64,000 nucleotides of DNA, taken from assembly GCA_021199795.1 (NCBI GenBank), contig JAJQHJ010000003.1:186001-250000 (forward strand), given 5' to 3'. Below, piece by piece: positions 1 to 9,003 of this stretch. A program made the position numbers and the translations under genes. Positions within the stretch are counted from its first letter, which is position 1. Every line of letters starts with the position of its first letter. A model generated the notes under the pieces. That model saw nothing but the letters and a program-made list of their open reading frames with translations, searched no databases and was not told the DNA's origin. This DNA is from Oscillospiraceae bacterium. GTDB taxonomy: Bacteria; Bacillota; Clostridia; Oscillospirales; Ruminococcaceae.

Positions 1-2
1 CA

Positions 3-494
3 TTGGCAAGGCTTCCCAAGACCGCGGCTAAGATATTTGACGAGTATGACGCTACAAAGTCCTACGCTTCCTGGGCGATAAGATACTGTGCATCGCTTCC
101 GAATGTAATGACAGTCTTAAGTGGCATGAGCGACATGCAGCAGGTCGAGGACAACACTTCATACATGCAGAACTTTGAGCCTCTTTCAGACAAGGACTAT
201 GAAGTTATCTCTAAGGTCAGCGAAAACCTCAAGTTTGCAATTCCGTGCACAGCCTGCCGCTATTGCACCGACGGCTGCCCGATGAACATCCCGATTCCTG
301 ATTTGTTTGCACACTACAACGAGTATAAGCGCGATATGCACAAGCTCGGAGAAGTAAAAGCCAAGTATGCCGAGACGGTTAAGAACACCGGCAAGGCTAG
401 CGACTGCATATCCTGTCGCCAGTGCACTGAGCATTGCCCTCAGAATCTCGATATCCCGACACTCCTGAGCGAATGCGTTTCGGAACTCGAATAA
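3..494 (+). CDS. Aldo/keto reductase with C-terminal 4Fe-4S domain (5' truncated)
   Basis: This is the C-terminal 163 residues of a gene that begins before the window. The frame is open at the left edge, so the first codons are not a real start. Two ferredoxin-like cysteine clusters of the form CX2CX2CX3CP are visible, at about nt 246-281 and 405-440, as expected for two 4Fe-4S clusters. The residues before them match the end of an aldo/keto reductase barrel followed by the linker typical of the Fe-S aldo/keto reductase family. The substrate cannot be read from this fragment. A hairpin terminator follows the stop codon, so this gene ends its transcription unit. Confidence 0.85.
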   Translation: MARLPKTAAKIFDEYDATKSYASWAIRYCASLPNVMTVLSGMSDMQQVEDNTSYMQNFEPLSDKDYEVISKVSENLKFAIPCTACRYCTDGCPMNIPIPDLFAHYNEYKRDMHKLGEVKAKYAETVKNTGKASDCISCRQCTEHCPQNLDIPTLLSECVSELE

Positions 495-503
495 TTAACG
501 GGG

Positions 504-537
504 ACTCTCTTTCTTTTCAAAAAGGGAAGAGAGTTTT
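504..537 (+). terminator. Intrinsic terminator after the Fe-S aldo/keto reductase
   Basis: The arms ACTCTCTT (504-511) and AAGAGAGT (527-534) form a perfect 8-bp stem followed by a short T run. It sits 10 bases after the stop codon. Confidence 0.7.
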
Positions 538-587
538 CTCTATGCAATTTTGAAGCGAATAATATTTTATGCTTTCGTAAATTCCTA

Positions 588-616
588 TTGAAATGACTAC
601 CCGGATACTGTAAAAT
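588..616 (+). promoter_or_regulatory. Sigma-A-type promoter of the GH95 operon
   Basis: TTGAAA (588-593) and TAAAAT (611-616) are spaced by 17 bases, upstream of the GH95 gene. No operator dyad was recognised. Confidence 0.6.
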
Positions 617-642
617 GAATTCATAGAAGGGAGTGGTCATTT

Positions 643-2931
643 ATGACACACAAATATGAAAAAAAGCAAATCTGGCTCGACCATCCGGCACCAACCAGAG
701 ACGAAAAGGACTACAATGGCGAGGGCTGGAATGAAGCCTATCCAATCGGCAACAGCCGTATCGGAGGAATGGTCTATGGCGACCCGGAATTCGACATCAT
801 CCAGCTTAATGAAGAGACAATCTGGAACCGCAAGGGCGTTATTGAACGCTATAACCCCAAGTCAAAGGGCTCATACAAGAAAATCCGTGAGCTTCTTCTC
901 GAGGGCAAAATAGGTGAGGCAACGGAGCTCGAAATATCCGACATGTATCCACATCCTCAGGATGAAAGCCACTATGACACCGCAGGCTTCCTGATGATAG
1001 AGTTCAACCATAACGGCTATTCCGATTATAAAAGGGTTCTCAACCTGGAAGAAGCTGTTTGCACAGTTACATTCAGCTCTGAAGACCACGGCTATAGTCG
1101 CGAATATTTTGTCAGCGCACCTGGCAATGTTCTCTGTATGCATGAGTCTTCAACTGACGGTGGAAAAACGTCTTTCAAGATAGATTTTTCCTGTCTTACT
1201 GCTGGAGATTATATCGATACCTCACTTGATGAAAACGGCGTATATCTCCATTACAGGGCAAATGATGATGGTTGCGACTATATAATTGCTGTCACATGCG
1301 AGAATGTCGGTGGATTGTCGAAGCTCACTGAAACCGGGCTTGAAGTCTATGATGCCGATGAGGCCACAATGTATCTGACTATCCGAACCGATTTTCACGG
1401 CGAAGACCTCAATGCCTGGTGCTCAACTGTCCTTGAAAATGCCTTAGGCTTAGGCTATCAGGCTGTAAAAGCCCGCCATATAGCAGACTACAAGACCTAT
1501 TTCGACAGAGTCAATCTCACAATTGATGACGAGGTCAACCATGACGGAACTCCAACCGACGTTCGTCTCAACGCCTGCTGGGGTGCACCCGACAACAATC
1601 TGGTCGGACTCTATTTCGATTTCGGACGGTATCTCATGATTTCCTGCTCCCGTCAGGGAACCAAGCCGGCAAACCTGCAGGGAATATGGAATAAAGACCG
1701 TTACCCTGCATGGGGCTCAAGATACACGATAAATATCAATACTGAAATGAACTATTGGTGTGCCGAGTCCTGCAACCTCTCTGACTGCCACATGGCACTC
1801 TTAGAACACCTGAAAGTCATGCTCCCTAATGGCGAGAAAGTAGCCCGTGATATGTATGGCATCGAGGGTTTTGTAGCTCATCACAATACCGACCTGTTCG
1901 GAGACTGTGCTCCTCAGGACAACTGGATTTCCGCAACCATCTGGGCTTCAGGTGCCGCATGGCTCTGCACCCATATCTGGACGCACTATGAGTTCACCCT
2001 TGACAAGGCGTTTCTTAAAGAATATCTTCCGATTACGAAGCGCGCCTGCGTATTTATGAAGAACTATCTCTTTGAGCATGATGGCAAGCTGATGACCGGT
2101 CCGTCACTCTCTCCTGAGAATACCTATATCCACCCGTCTGGCGAGCAGGGTCAGATATGCGTCGGTCCCACGATGGACACAATGATTGTCCGAGATCTCT
2201 TCACCGACTGTATCAAGGCTTCCGAAGTCTTGGGTGACGAGGACGAGCTGACAGATACACTTCGTGAACTTCTCCCAAAGCTTCCTGAAAACAAGATAGG
2301 CAAGCATGGACAGATTATGGAGTGGACAGAGGACTATGACGAAACGGAGATAGGTCACCGCCATATTTCCCAGCTTTATGGTCTCTATCCGTCATCGCAG
2401 CTGACCTACGAGAGGACACCCGAGCTTATGAAAGCCGCACAGGCGACGATAGAAAGACGCCTGAGTCATGGCGGCGGAGGTACTGGTTGGAGCAGAGCAT
2501 GGATAATCAACATGTGGGCACGCCTCCGGAATGGCAACGAGGCAGGGAAACACCTGGATCACCTCTTCTTCGGCTCAACCTATCCAAACTGCTTTGATAA
2601 GCATTCGCCATTCCAGATTGACGGCAATTTCGGCGGAACAGCCGGAATCGCTGAAATGCTCCTGCAGTCTCACGACGGCTTGATAAGGCTTCTCCCGGCA
2701 ATTCCCGACCACTGGAAGAGCGGCAGTGTCAGTGGCTTGAAAGCAAGGGGAGACGTAACAGTCAATATGACTTGGAAAGACTGCAAGGTAGAAAGTGCTG
2801 AACTTATCGTCAACCAGGGAGGAAAGGTGACGCTTCTTGTTCCCGATGGCTTCGGCGAGGGTACTGTCACATTTGAGCGGGAATCACCGTACACAATTGT
2901 GCTAAAGAACGGCAAAATGGAACTTATATAA
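643..2931 (+). CDS. GH95 family alpha-L-fucosidase (or alpha-L-galactosidase)
   Basis: This 762-aa protein hydrolyses alpha-linked L-fucose (some GH95 members use L-galactose) from oligosaccharides. The GH95 hallmarks appear in order: the N-terminal [14 protein letters not shown] and QLNEETIW segments, [32 protein letters not shown] and QIDGNFGG. By comparison with the characterised bifidobacterial enzyme, Glu492 (SPEN) is the likely general acid, and Asp660 (QIDGNFG) with Asn364 and Asn366 forms the base machinery. No signal peptide is present, so it should act in the cytoplasm on imported oligosaccharides. It is first in an operon with a phosphohexomutase and a GH26 enzyme. The ATG is preceded by AGAAGGGAG. 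Confidence 0.93.
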   Translation: MTHKYEKKQIWLDHPAPTRDEKDYNGEGWNEAYPIGNSRIGGMVYGDPEFDIIQLNEETIWNRKGVIERYNPKSKGSYKKIRELLLEGKIGEATELEISDMYPHPQDESHYDTAGFLMIEFNHNGYSDYKRVLNLEEAVCTVTFSSEDHGYSREYFVSAPGNVLCMHESSTDGGKTSFKIDFSCLTAGDYIDTSLDENGVYLHYRANDDGCDYIIAVTCENVGGLSKLTETGLEVYDADEATMYLTIRTDFHGEDLNAWCSTVLENALGLGYQAVKARHIADYKTYFDRVNLTIDDEVNHDGTPTDVRLNACWGAPDNNLVGLYFDFGRYLMISCSRQGTKPANLQGIWNKDRYPAWGSRYTININTEMNYWCAESCNLSDCHMALLEHLKVMLPNGEKVARDMYGIEGFVAHHNTDLFGDCAPQDNWISATIWASGAAWLCTHIWTHYEFTLDKAFLKEYLPITKRACVFMKNYLFEHDGKLMTGPSLSPENTYIHPSGEQGQICVGPTMDTMIVRDLFTDCIKASEVLGDEDELTDTLRELLPKLPENKIGKHGQIMEWTEDYDETEIGHRHISQLYGLYPSSQLTYERTPELMKAAQATIERRLSHGGGGTGWSRAWIINMWARLRNGNEAGKHLDHLFFGSTYPNCFDKHSPFQIDGNFGGTAGIAEMLLQSHDGLIRLLPAIPDHWKSGSVSGLKARGDVTVNMTWKDCKVESAELIVNQGGKVTLLVPDGFGEGTVTFERESPYTIVLKNGKMELI

Positions 2932-2957
2932 ATCTTTAAAGAAAAAGGTGCTTTATT

Positions 2958-4472
2958 ATGACGACAACTAAGGATTACTCAAAACTTCGCAACGAAAGCG
3001 ACATCAGAGGAATTGCGATTGCAGGCGTGCCCGGTCAGGATGTAAACCTGACTGAGTCAGCCTGCCGCGATATCGCAAGAGGCTTTGCACTCTGGCTGGT
3101 CAGAAGAACCAAGAAGACTAATCTTCGGGTAGCAGTCGGCAGAGATTCAAGACTGTCCGGAGAGAAGCTTTCAGGCTGGATGGCAGATGAACTTGCAAAA
3201 GAGGGAATTCAGGTCACCGACATGGGGCTTGCAAGCACTCCTGCTATGTTCATGACCACTAAAACCGACGGCTACATGTTCGACGGAGCGGTCATGGTTA
3301 CAGCTAGCCACCTCCCGTATAACCGCAATGGCTACAAATTCTTCACTCCTGACGGCGGAGTTGAGGCGAGCGACATCAAAGAAATGATCGAGCTTGCAGA
3401 AACTGATCTTCATACCGGTTTCAAGCCTGCAGAAGTGAAAAAAGATGAGTTTATGGACGTCTATTCAAAGCGGCTTGCCGATATGATAAGAAATAGCTGC
3501 GGAAGCGATACTCCTCTTACCGGTCTCAAGATAGTTGTGGATGCTGGAAATGGCGCAGGCGGCTTCTACGCTGAAAAGGTTTTGAAGCCTCTTGGAGCAG
3601 ACACTACCGGCTCAAGATTTTTAGATCCTGACGGAAGTTTTCCGAATCATATCCCGAACCCAGAGAATAAAGAGGCAATGGCTTCCATCACCGAGGCTGT
3701 GAAAGAGTCCCACGCTGACCTTGGCGTCATCTTCGACACCGATGTCGACAGAGCCGGCGCAGTCCTCTCTGACGGCAGTGAGCTCAATCGTAACCGCCTT
3801 ATCGCAATGCTTTCTGCAATGCTTCTAAGAGACCATCCCCATACGACCATTGTCACTGACAGCGTCACTTCATCAGGTCTCGGAGAATTCATCCGTTCCA
3901 AGGGCGGCGTTCACCACAGATTCCGCAGAGGCTACCGCAACGTTATCAACGAATCAATCCGCCTCAATAAAGAGGGAATCGACAGCCAGCTGGCAATTGA
4001 AACCTCCGGTCATGGTGCATTCAAGGATAACTACTTCCTCGACGATGGCGCGTATATCGTAACAAGACTCATAATTGAGCTTTCCCGTGGAGTAAAAGAG
4101 GGCTACACTCTTCACTCTCTCATCGATGGATTAAGAGAGCCTGCCGAGAGCATGGAGTTCAGAATGAATATCGATCTTGAAGACTTCAAGCCGTATGGCA
4201 ACGATATTATCTCTGCTCTGAAAGAGTATTCAAAGACTCAGCCCGGCTGGACACCAGCTGATAGCAATTATGAGGGCATCAGAATCAACCTTGATAAAGA
4301 TCATGGCGACGGCTGGTTCCTACTCAGGATGTCTCTTCACGAGCCTTTGATGCCTCTTAATATCGAGTCTGACTCAGTTGGTGGAGTAAAGATTATCGCA
4401 TCCGAGCTCTGCGGATTCCTGGCAAGCTACGAACACCTTGATACCTCAAAGCTTATAGATTACACAAAATAA
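2958..4472 (+). CDS. Phosphomannomutase / phosphoglucomutase (alpha-D-phosphohexomutase family)
   Basis: This 504-aa enzyme interconverts hexose 1- and 6-phosphates. The phosphoserine loop reads VTASHLP with Ser117 as the phospho-carrier (most family members have TASHNP). The metal loop is DTDVDR (Asp260, Asp262, Asp264), and an ETSGHGA sugar-binding segment follows. This loop variant belongs to a subgroup also seen in plastid-like PMM/PGM proteins, so mannose versus glucose preference cannot be read. It begins 26 bases after the GH95 gene and ends 14 bases before the GH26 gene. That placement suggests it feeds sugar phosphates from intracellular glycan breakdown into glycolysis. Confidence 0.9.
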   Translation: MTTTKDYSKLRNESDIRGIAIAGVPGQDVNLTESACRDIARGFALWLVRRTKKTNLRVAVGRDSRLSGEKLSGWMADELAKEGIQVTDMGLASTPAMFMTTKTDGYMFDGAVMVTASHLPYNRNGYKFFTPDGGVEASDIKEMIELAETDLHTGFKPAEVKKDEFMDVYSKRLADMIRNSCGSDTPLTGLKIVVDAGNGAGGFYAEKVLKPLGADTTGSRFLDPDGSFPNHIPNPENKEAMASITEAVKESHADLGVIFDTDVDRAGAVLSDGSELNRNRLIAMLSAMLLRDHPHTTIVTDSVTSSGLGEFIRSKGGVHHRFRRGYRNVINESIRLNKEGIDSQLAIETSGHGAFKDNYFLDDGAYIVTRLIIELSRGVKEGYTLHSLIDGLREPAESMEFRMNIDLEDFKPYGNDIISALKEYSKTQPGWTPADSNYEGIRINLDKDHGDGWFLLRMSLHEPLMPLNIESDSVGGVKIIASELCGFLASYEHLDTSKLIDYTK

Positions 4473-4486
4473 ACCAAGGAGACAGT

Positions 4487-5386
4487 ATGAAACCATATTC
4501 ACTGGTAAACAACAACGCAACCGCGAAGACAAAGAAGCTTTTTCAGTACCTGACTGAGTGCTATGATAATCACCTCATGCTCTCTGGTCAGCAGGAATAC
4601 CCTAAAAGAACTACAACCGAGTGGGAAATGAACTATGTCTATGAGAAAACCGGCAAGCTCCCCGCAATCAGAGGACTTGACTTCATGCACGCTGATTTCA
4701 GAGGCGTCATAAACCGTGCTATAGATTGGTATATGCGCGGCGGAATTGTCACCATCTGCTGGCATACAGGAGTTAACGGCGGCGCATATGAGGACTGCAA
4801 GGATGATAATCCGGATTTCGACAAGCTTCTTACCAGCGGCACTCCTGAAAATGATCTCATGTTAAGAAACTGGGACTTGGGAGCTGAGGCTTTAAAGATT
4901 CTCCAGGCTGAAGATGTCCCGGTAATATGGAGACCTTTCCACGAGTTCGACGGTCAGTGGTTCTGGTGGGGCAAGGGCGGAGCAGAAAATTTCATTAAGC
5001 TCTGGAGAATGATGTACGACAGGTACACAAACTACCATGGACTCAATAATCTCATCTGGGTTTTAGGCTACTCAGGCGAGGTCAAGCCCGGCTGGTATGT
5101 TGGAGACGAATACTGCGATATTGTCGGTTCTGATACCTACGATGGAACAACCAATAAATTCGGTTGGGACAGGCTGCTGAAAGTTTGCGACAAGCCCATG
5201 TGTTATCATGAAATAGGCAATCTTCCACACTTTGATGATTTCGCAAAGACTGATACCAATTGGCTATGGTTCATGAACTGGCACACAAGATATCTGCCAG
5301 ACAATAATTCAGATATTCTTAGTGAAATTTATAACAATTCTTCAGTTATAACTCTTGACAAGTTTCCCAAACAGCTATATAATTAA
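4487..5386 (+). CDS. GH26 family glycoside hydrolase (beta-mannanase-like), cytoplasmic
   Basis: This 299-aa protein is a single GH26 catalytic domain. The diagnostic RPFHEFDGQWFWWG segment carries the probable acid/base Glu153. A second glutamate, Glu242 in YHEIGN, lies where the nucleophile is expected. Family members cleave beta-mannans or mixed-linkage glucans. It lacks a signal peptide, binding module or dockerin, which points to trimming of imported manno-oligosaccharides rather than attack on polymer. RBS AAGGAGA precedes the ATG. It is third in the operon after GH95 and phosphohexomutase. Exact specificity is open. Confidence 0.85.
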   Translation: MKPYSLVNNNATAKTKKLFQYLTECYDNHLMLSGQQEYPKRTTTEWEMNYVYEKTGKLPAIRGLDFMHADFRGVINRAIDWYMRGGIVTICWHTGVNGGAYEDCKDDNPDFDKLLTSGTPENDLMLRNWDLGAEALKILQAEDVPVIWRPFHEFDGQWFWWGKGGAENFIKLWRMMYDRYTNYHGLNNLIWVLGYSGEVKPGWYVGDEYCDIVGSDTYDGTTNKFGWDRLLKVCDKPMCYHEIGNLPHFDDFAKTDTNWLWFMNWHTRYLPDNNSDILSEIYNNSSVITLDKFPKQLYN

Positions 5387-5454
5387 AGTAATCTCTGAAA
5401 TTGCAATCAGGCAGAATTACGGGATTGTATTTTAATTAATAGGAGGTACTTATA

Positions 5455-6153
5455 ATGAAGAAGTATATCGCCGAATTTATCGGCACTTGCGTTTTGGTAG
5501 TCTTCGGATGCGGAACCGCAATGCTGGTCGGCTGTGACAGTGTGTCAGGCTGTGGTTATATTTTAACTGCTCTTGCTTTCGGACTCGCAATAGTCGCAAT
5601 GGCTTACAGCATCGGAAATATTTCCGGCTGCCATGTGAACCCTGCTGTCTCGCTTTCGATGCTGGTCACCGGAAAGATGACCGTCAAGGACTTTGTAGGC
5701 TATGTTGTAGCTCAGGTTCTTGGAGCAACATGTGGCTCAGCTATATTGGCTCTCATCTGGAATCTCGGCGGAGTAGTCGACGCAACCGGCGGCTATGGCT
5801 CTAACGGCACGTCTGGTGTAGGTGGAAGTGCTATCGCTGCACTCCTGGTCGAGATAGTTCTCACATTCGTATTTGTTCTTGCCATTCATGGTGTAACCAG
5901 CAAGACTGAGAACACAGCTGTTACCGGCATAGTTATTGGTTTGACCCTGACATTCGTCCATATCCTTGGTATTGGCTTAACCGGTACCTCCGTCAATCCC
6001 GCAAGAAGCTTCGGACCTGCTCTTATCGCTGCATTCTCCGGCAACACCACTCCGATTTCGGAACTCTGGATATTCATTGTCGGTCCTCTCGTTGGTGGAG
6101 CATTGGCAGGAATCTGCTACAAAGCTTTGGCTTCGGCTAAGGAATCAAAGTAA
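5455..6153 (+). CDS. MIP family channel, aquaporin (AqpZ-like)
   Basis: This 232-aa integral membrane protein should have six membrane helices and two half-helices. Both NPA boxes are intact: HVNPAVS with Asn62 and SVNPARS with Asn181. The spacing and the NPARSFGPAL segment resemble bacterial AqpZ water channels more than GlpF, but glycerol or small-solute transport is not excluded. The start is set by AGGAGG 9 bases upstream. A strong terminator follows directly. It is in the same direction as the preceding GH26 gene, but a 68-base gap leaves it unclear whether it is cotranscribed. Confidence 0.9.
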   Translation: MKKYIAEFIGTCVLVVFGCGTAMLVGCDSVSGCGYILTALAFGLAIVAMAYSIGNISGCHVNPAVSLSMLVTGKMTVKDFVGYVVAQVLGATCGSAILALIWNLGGVVDATGGYGSNGTSGVGGSAIAALLVEIVLTFVFVLAIHGVTSKTENTAVTGIVIGLTLTFVHILGIGLTGTSVNPARSFGPALIAAFSGNTTPISELWIFIVGPLVGGALAGICYKALASAKESK

Positions 6154-6170
6154 ACCCATCTTGATTGAAA

Positions 6171-6196
6171 AGCCCCCGATAATTCGGGGGCTTTTA
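6171..6196 (+). terminator. Intrinsic terminator after the aquaporin gene
   Basis: AGCCCCCG (6171-6178) pairs with CGGGGGCT (6185-6192) around a 6-base loop, followed by a T run. Confidence 0.9.
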
Positions 6197-6291
6197 TTTA
6201 TCTTAAATGTTTCACACTTCTTTTAGGTTCATTTAAGCTTTATGGGTTATCATATTAACAGTAAAGCTTACAAGAAAGGAACTGTATCAAA

Positions 6292-8277
6292 GTGAACGCA
6301 AAATTAAAAAGATTTTTCTCAGTAATAATAGCCCTCAGCATGGTCTTTATGCTCTCCGGCTGCGCGGAATCAACCAGTAGTAGCGACAGCAACAGTGATT
6401 CTTCCACTACTGACTCAGCAGTCAGCGCGGCATTAATTACTTCCAGCACTCTTTCCGGAACTGTTACAGAAATCTCAGGGTATGAGATAATTCTCTCAGT
6501 GGCTCTCTCATCCGGAAACACCGACATGATGGGCATGGGTGGAGATATGCAGATGAGTGATATGGGAGACGTGGGCGGCTCTGATATGCAGGTCGACATG
6601 AACGGGGAAGACGTTCCCGACAAGCCCGATGGTGAATCCGATAGCGACGTTCCCGACAAGCCTGACGGCGAGAGCAATAGTGAGCCTGAACCTATGTCTT
6701 CGACCAGCGACTTTGAGATTGAACTTCTCGCCGATGTATCCGAAGAGCCCACAGAAAGCACTGACAATACCTTTACGGTCACTCTCATAGTCCTCGATGA
6801 ATCAGTAATCACCGACACAGACGGCAACAGTCTGACTCTTTCTGACATTTCAGCAGGTGACACTCTCACATTTACCGTTGACGATAACGGAGTGATCACA
6901 TCAATTGTGGTTGGTTCAGATTCTTTTGATATGGGCAATCTCTCCAATGGCGGCGGCATGGGCGGAGGCTCATCCTCAGGTGTTGACAGCTACGACGCGG
7001 TTGTGACCTACACTGAGGACGGCACCTATTCAGACATGGATTACACTTCAACCGGCTCGGATGAGAGCGCAATCCTGGTAACCTCAGGCGACGTAACAAT
7101 TTCAGACAGCACCATTTCAAGAATATCTTCCGATTCCACCGGCGGTGATAACTCGAGCTTCTATGGCGTCGGTGCAAGTGCACTTGTAACCAGTGGCACA
7201 TTAAGAATCACCAATTCAACCATCACTTCCAACTCAGCAGGCGGCGCAGGAGTATTTGCCTATGGCGACGGCGTAGCTTATGTAAGCGACACCGCCATCA
7301 CCACCGAGCAGGACACTTCAGGCGGCATCCATGTTGCCGGCGGCGGAACCCTTTACGCCTGGAACCTCATTGTCAGCACCTCCGGCGAGTCATCAGCAGC
7401 TATAAGAAGTGACCGTGGAAGCGGAACCATGGTTGTCGATGGCGGAACTTACACCTCCAATGGCACTGGTTCACCGGCAGTATACAGCACTGCTGAAATT
7501 ACCGTAAACGATGCAACTCTGACAGCCAACTCTTCCGAAGCCATCTGCATAGAGGGTCTCAATTCCATCAGACTATTCGACTGCGATCTTAGCGGCAATA
7601 TGCAGGACAGCTCCCAGAACGACTGCACCTGGAATGTAATTGTATACCAGAGCATGTCTGGCGACTCGGAGGTCGGTAATGGCAGCTTCTATATGATTGG
7701 AGGCTCTCTCACAGCATATAACGGCGGCATGTTCTACACCACCAACACTGAAAGCACATTCCTCCTGAGCGGCGTTGACATCATATACGCCGAAGACAGT
7801 GAATTCTTCCTCAAGTGCACCGGCAACTCGAACCAGCGCGGCTGGGGCTCGACTGGCTCGAACGGTGCCGACTGCAACTTCACAGCCATTGATCAGGAAA
7901 TGGAGGGCGCAGTCATCTATGATAGCATCAGCAACCTCGATTTTTACATGCTGGAGGGAAGTATCCTGACCGGTTACTTTGTAGATGATGAATCGAATGC
8001 GGGCAATGGCGGCAACGGCGAGTGCAACGTCTATATTGACTCCACCTCAACCTGGGTTGTCACAAACTACAGCACAGTAACCAATCTTTATTGCGAGGGC
8101 ACCATCGTTGACGAAGACGGCAACACCGTCACCATCCTGAGCTCTGACGGCACTGTCTATTTCACCGGCGACAGCACCTACACCATTACTGTTGAAACTT
8201 ACTCAACCACTGTCGACACCACAGGTGCTAGTGCCCTCATCAGCTTCGACGACTATTCAGTTGAAAATCCTTTCTAA
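6292..8277 (+). CDS. Surface lipoprotein with Met/Gly/Asp-rich stretch and beta-helix-like domain
   Basis: This 661-aa protein has a lipoprotein signal ending in LSGC (Cys24), so it should be anchored on the outer face of the membrane. After a Ser-rich linker comes a segment rich in Met, Gly and Asp (about residues 80-105), then two tandem copies of VPDKPDGES. From about residue 230 onward it is made of short Gly/Ser/Thr-rich strands with repeated TSG and DST-type turns, resembling right-handed parallel beta-helix proteins. No catalytic motif is recognisable. The start codon is GTG with AAGAAAGGAA upstream; a weak promoter-like TTCATT-17-CATATT lies near 6228-6256. It is a single-gene unit with its own terminator. 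Function unknown: adhesion or glycan binding would be guesses. Confidence 0.75.
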   Translation: MNAKLKRFFSVIIALSMVFMLSGCAESTSSSDSNSDSSTTDSAVSAALITSSTLSGTVTEISGYEIILSVALSSGNTDMMGMGGDMQMSDMGDVGGSDMQVDMNGEDVPDKPDGESDSDVPDKPDGESNSEPEPMSSTSDFEIELLADVSEEPTESTDNTFTVTLIVLDESVITDTDGNSLTLSDISAGDTLTFTVDDNGVITSIVVGSDSFDMGNLSNGGGMGGGSSSGVDSYDAVVTYTEDGTYSDMDYTSTGSDESAILVTSGDVTISDSTISRISSDSTGGDNSSFYGVGASALVTSGTLRITNSTITSNSAGGAGVFAYGDGVAYVSDTAITTEQDTSGGIHVAGGGTLYAWNLIVSTSGESSAAIRSDRGSGTMVVDGGTYTSNGTGSPAVYSTAEITVNDATLTANSSEAICIEGLNSIRLFDCDLSGNMQDSSQNDCTWNVIVYQSMSGDSEVGNGSFYMIGGSLTAYNGGMFYTTNTESTFLLSGVDIIYAEDSEFFLKCTGNSNQRGWGSTGSNGADCNFTAIDQEMEGAVIYDSISNLDFYMLEGSILTGYFVDDESNAGNGGNGECNVYIDSTSTWVVTNYSTVTNLYCEGTIVDEDGNTVTILSSDGTVYFTGDSTYTITVETYSTTVDTTGASALISFDDYSVENPF

Positions 8278-8301
8278 TATATAATACCTTTCCTGGCAAA
8301 G

Positions 8302-8328
8302 AGAGCGGCTCAAATCCCGCTCTTTTTT
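8302..8328 (+). terminator. Intrinsic terminator after the surface lipoprotein
   Basis: AGAGCGG (8302-8308) pairs with CCGCTCT (8317-8323), followed by a run of T. The same arm sequence recurs in the terminator at 8771. Confidence 0.85.
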
Positions 8329-8339
8329 GCATTATACTC

Positions 8340-8368
8340 TTTACATGCCACCGAAAATATGATACAAT
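8340..8368 (+). promoter_or_regulatory. Promoter of the PAS protein gene
   Basis: TTTACA (8340-8345) and TACAAT (8363-8368) with 17-base spacing. The expected start is about 8375, giving a short leader to the ATG at 8398. Confidence 0.7.
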
Positions 8369-8397
8369 AAGCCAAATCAATCTGAGGAGGAACAGCA

Positions 8398-8754
8398 ATG
8401 ACCGAATATTTCAAAGCAGTAGTCGACGCCGACGATGCACCAATAGTTATCTGTGACGTTAACCACATAATTGTTTACATGAACCCGACAGCCATTAAGC
8501 GTTATGCCAAACGAGGCGGTGCAAACCTCATCGGCAATTCAATCTTCAACTGCCATAACGCCCATTCAAAAGAAACAATACTCTCAGTCTTCGAGAAGTT
8601 CTTAAATGACCCCAGCCTCAATAAAGTCTACACCTACACCAAAAACTGGGACAACGAAGACACCGACGTCTACATAGTCGCCCTACGAGACGACACCGGC
8701 AACCTCATCGGCTACTACGAAAAGCATGAAAGCCGGTTGCATGAGAAAGCATAA
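8398..8754 (+). CDS. Stand-alone PAS domain protein
   Basis: This 118-aa soluble protein is almost entirely one PAS fold. The DAPIVICDVNHIIVYMNPTA start matches the PAS core, an NCHNAHS segment sits in the middle, and a typical DDTGNLIGYYE hairpin closes the domain. Similar NCH..S segments occur in PAS modules of DUF438-like proteins. It has no kinase, cyclase or DNA-binding domain, so it probably senses a small ligand or redox signal and works through a partner. It is a single gene with its own promoter and terminator. The start has a strong GAGGAGG. Confidence 0.8.
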   Translation: MTEYFKAVVDADDAPIVICDVNHIIVYMNPTAIKRYAKRGGANLIGNSIFNCHNAHSKETILSVFEKFLNDPSLNKVYTYTKNWDNEDTDVYIVALRDDTGNLIGYYEKHESRLHEKA

Positions 8755-8770
8755 GAATAATCATAACAAG

Positions 8771-8800
8771 AAAGAGCGGTCAAAATCCGCTCTTTTTGCT
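8771..8800 (+). terminator. Intrinsic terminator after the PAS gene
   Basis: AAAGAGCGG (8771-8779) pairs perfectly with CCGCTCTTT (8787-8795), followed by TT. Confidence 0.85.
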
Positions 8801-8816
8801 TTTTCAGAAAAAACGC

Positions 8817-8845
8817 TTTACAACTTAAGAAAAGTATGCTACAAT
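8817..8845 (+). promoter_or_regulatory. Promoter of the structured leader / DUF4839 lipoprotein
   Basis: TTTACA (8817-8822) and TACAAT (8840-8845), 17-base spacing. The predicted start falls at G8852, which is also the first base of the long closing helix of the leader. Confidence 0.75.
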
Positions 8846-8851
8846 ATTTCT

Positions 8852-9003
8852 GCCACATAATCTAATATTTTATTCACAAGTGGATACCCTTTTCTTGGTA
8901 AAAGGTGTTTTTCTCTTGCTCTTTTCCGCTTGTGAAACTGAGATTGTGTGGCAACAATGAGGGATTCACTTTTTCGTGCGTCTCTTATTGGGGCGCATTT
9001 TTT
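8852..9003 (+). promoter_or_regulatory. Structured 5' leader with alternative terminator/antiterminator (riboswitch-like, class unknown)
   Basis: The leader can fold into a rod. Closing helix P1 is 12 bp (8852-8863 with 8941-8952, one G-U). A second 12-bp helix is 8873-8884 with 8925-8936 (one G-U). Inside is a hairpin, CCTTTT (8888-8893) with AAAAGG (8900-8905). Downstream, TGCGTCTC (8977-8984) pairs with GGGGCGCA (8990-8997) and is followed by six T: an intrinsic terminator. CAATGAGGGA (8955-8964) can instead pair over 10 bp with TCTCTTATTG (8981-8990), which would break the terminator. A small hairpin ATTGT (8943-8947) with ACAAT (8954-8958) competes with both P1 and this antiterminator. 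The architecture fits an attenuator or riboswitch. It does not match any class I recognise. An independent small RNA of about 150 nt is the alternative. Confidence 0.55.

Noticed and set aside
6255..6959. A 234-codon minus-strand frame opposite the surface lipoprotein
   Set aside because: It is a Ser/Pro/Val-rich shadow of the lipoprotein coding strand with no independent support.
8852..9003. A miniature transposable element based on the 12-bp inverted repeat
   Set aside because: There is no target duplication, and a promoter is placed so that its start coincides with the first base of the repeat, which fits RNA structure better.
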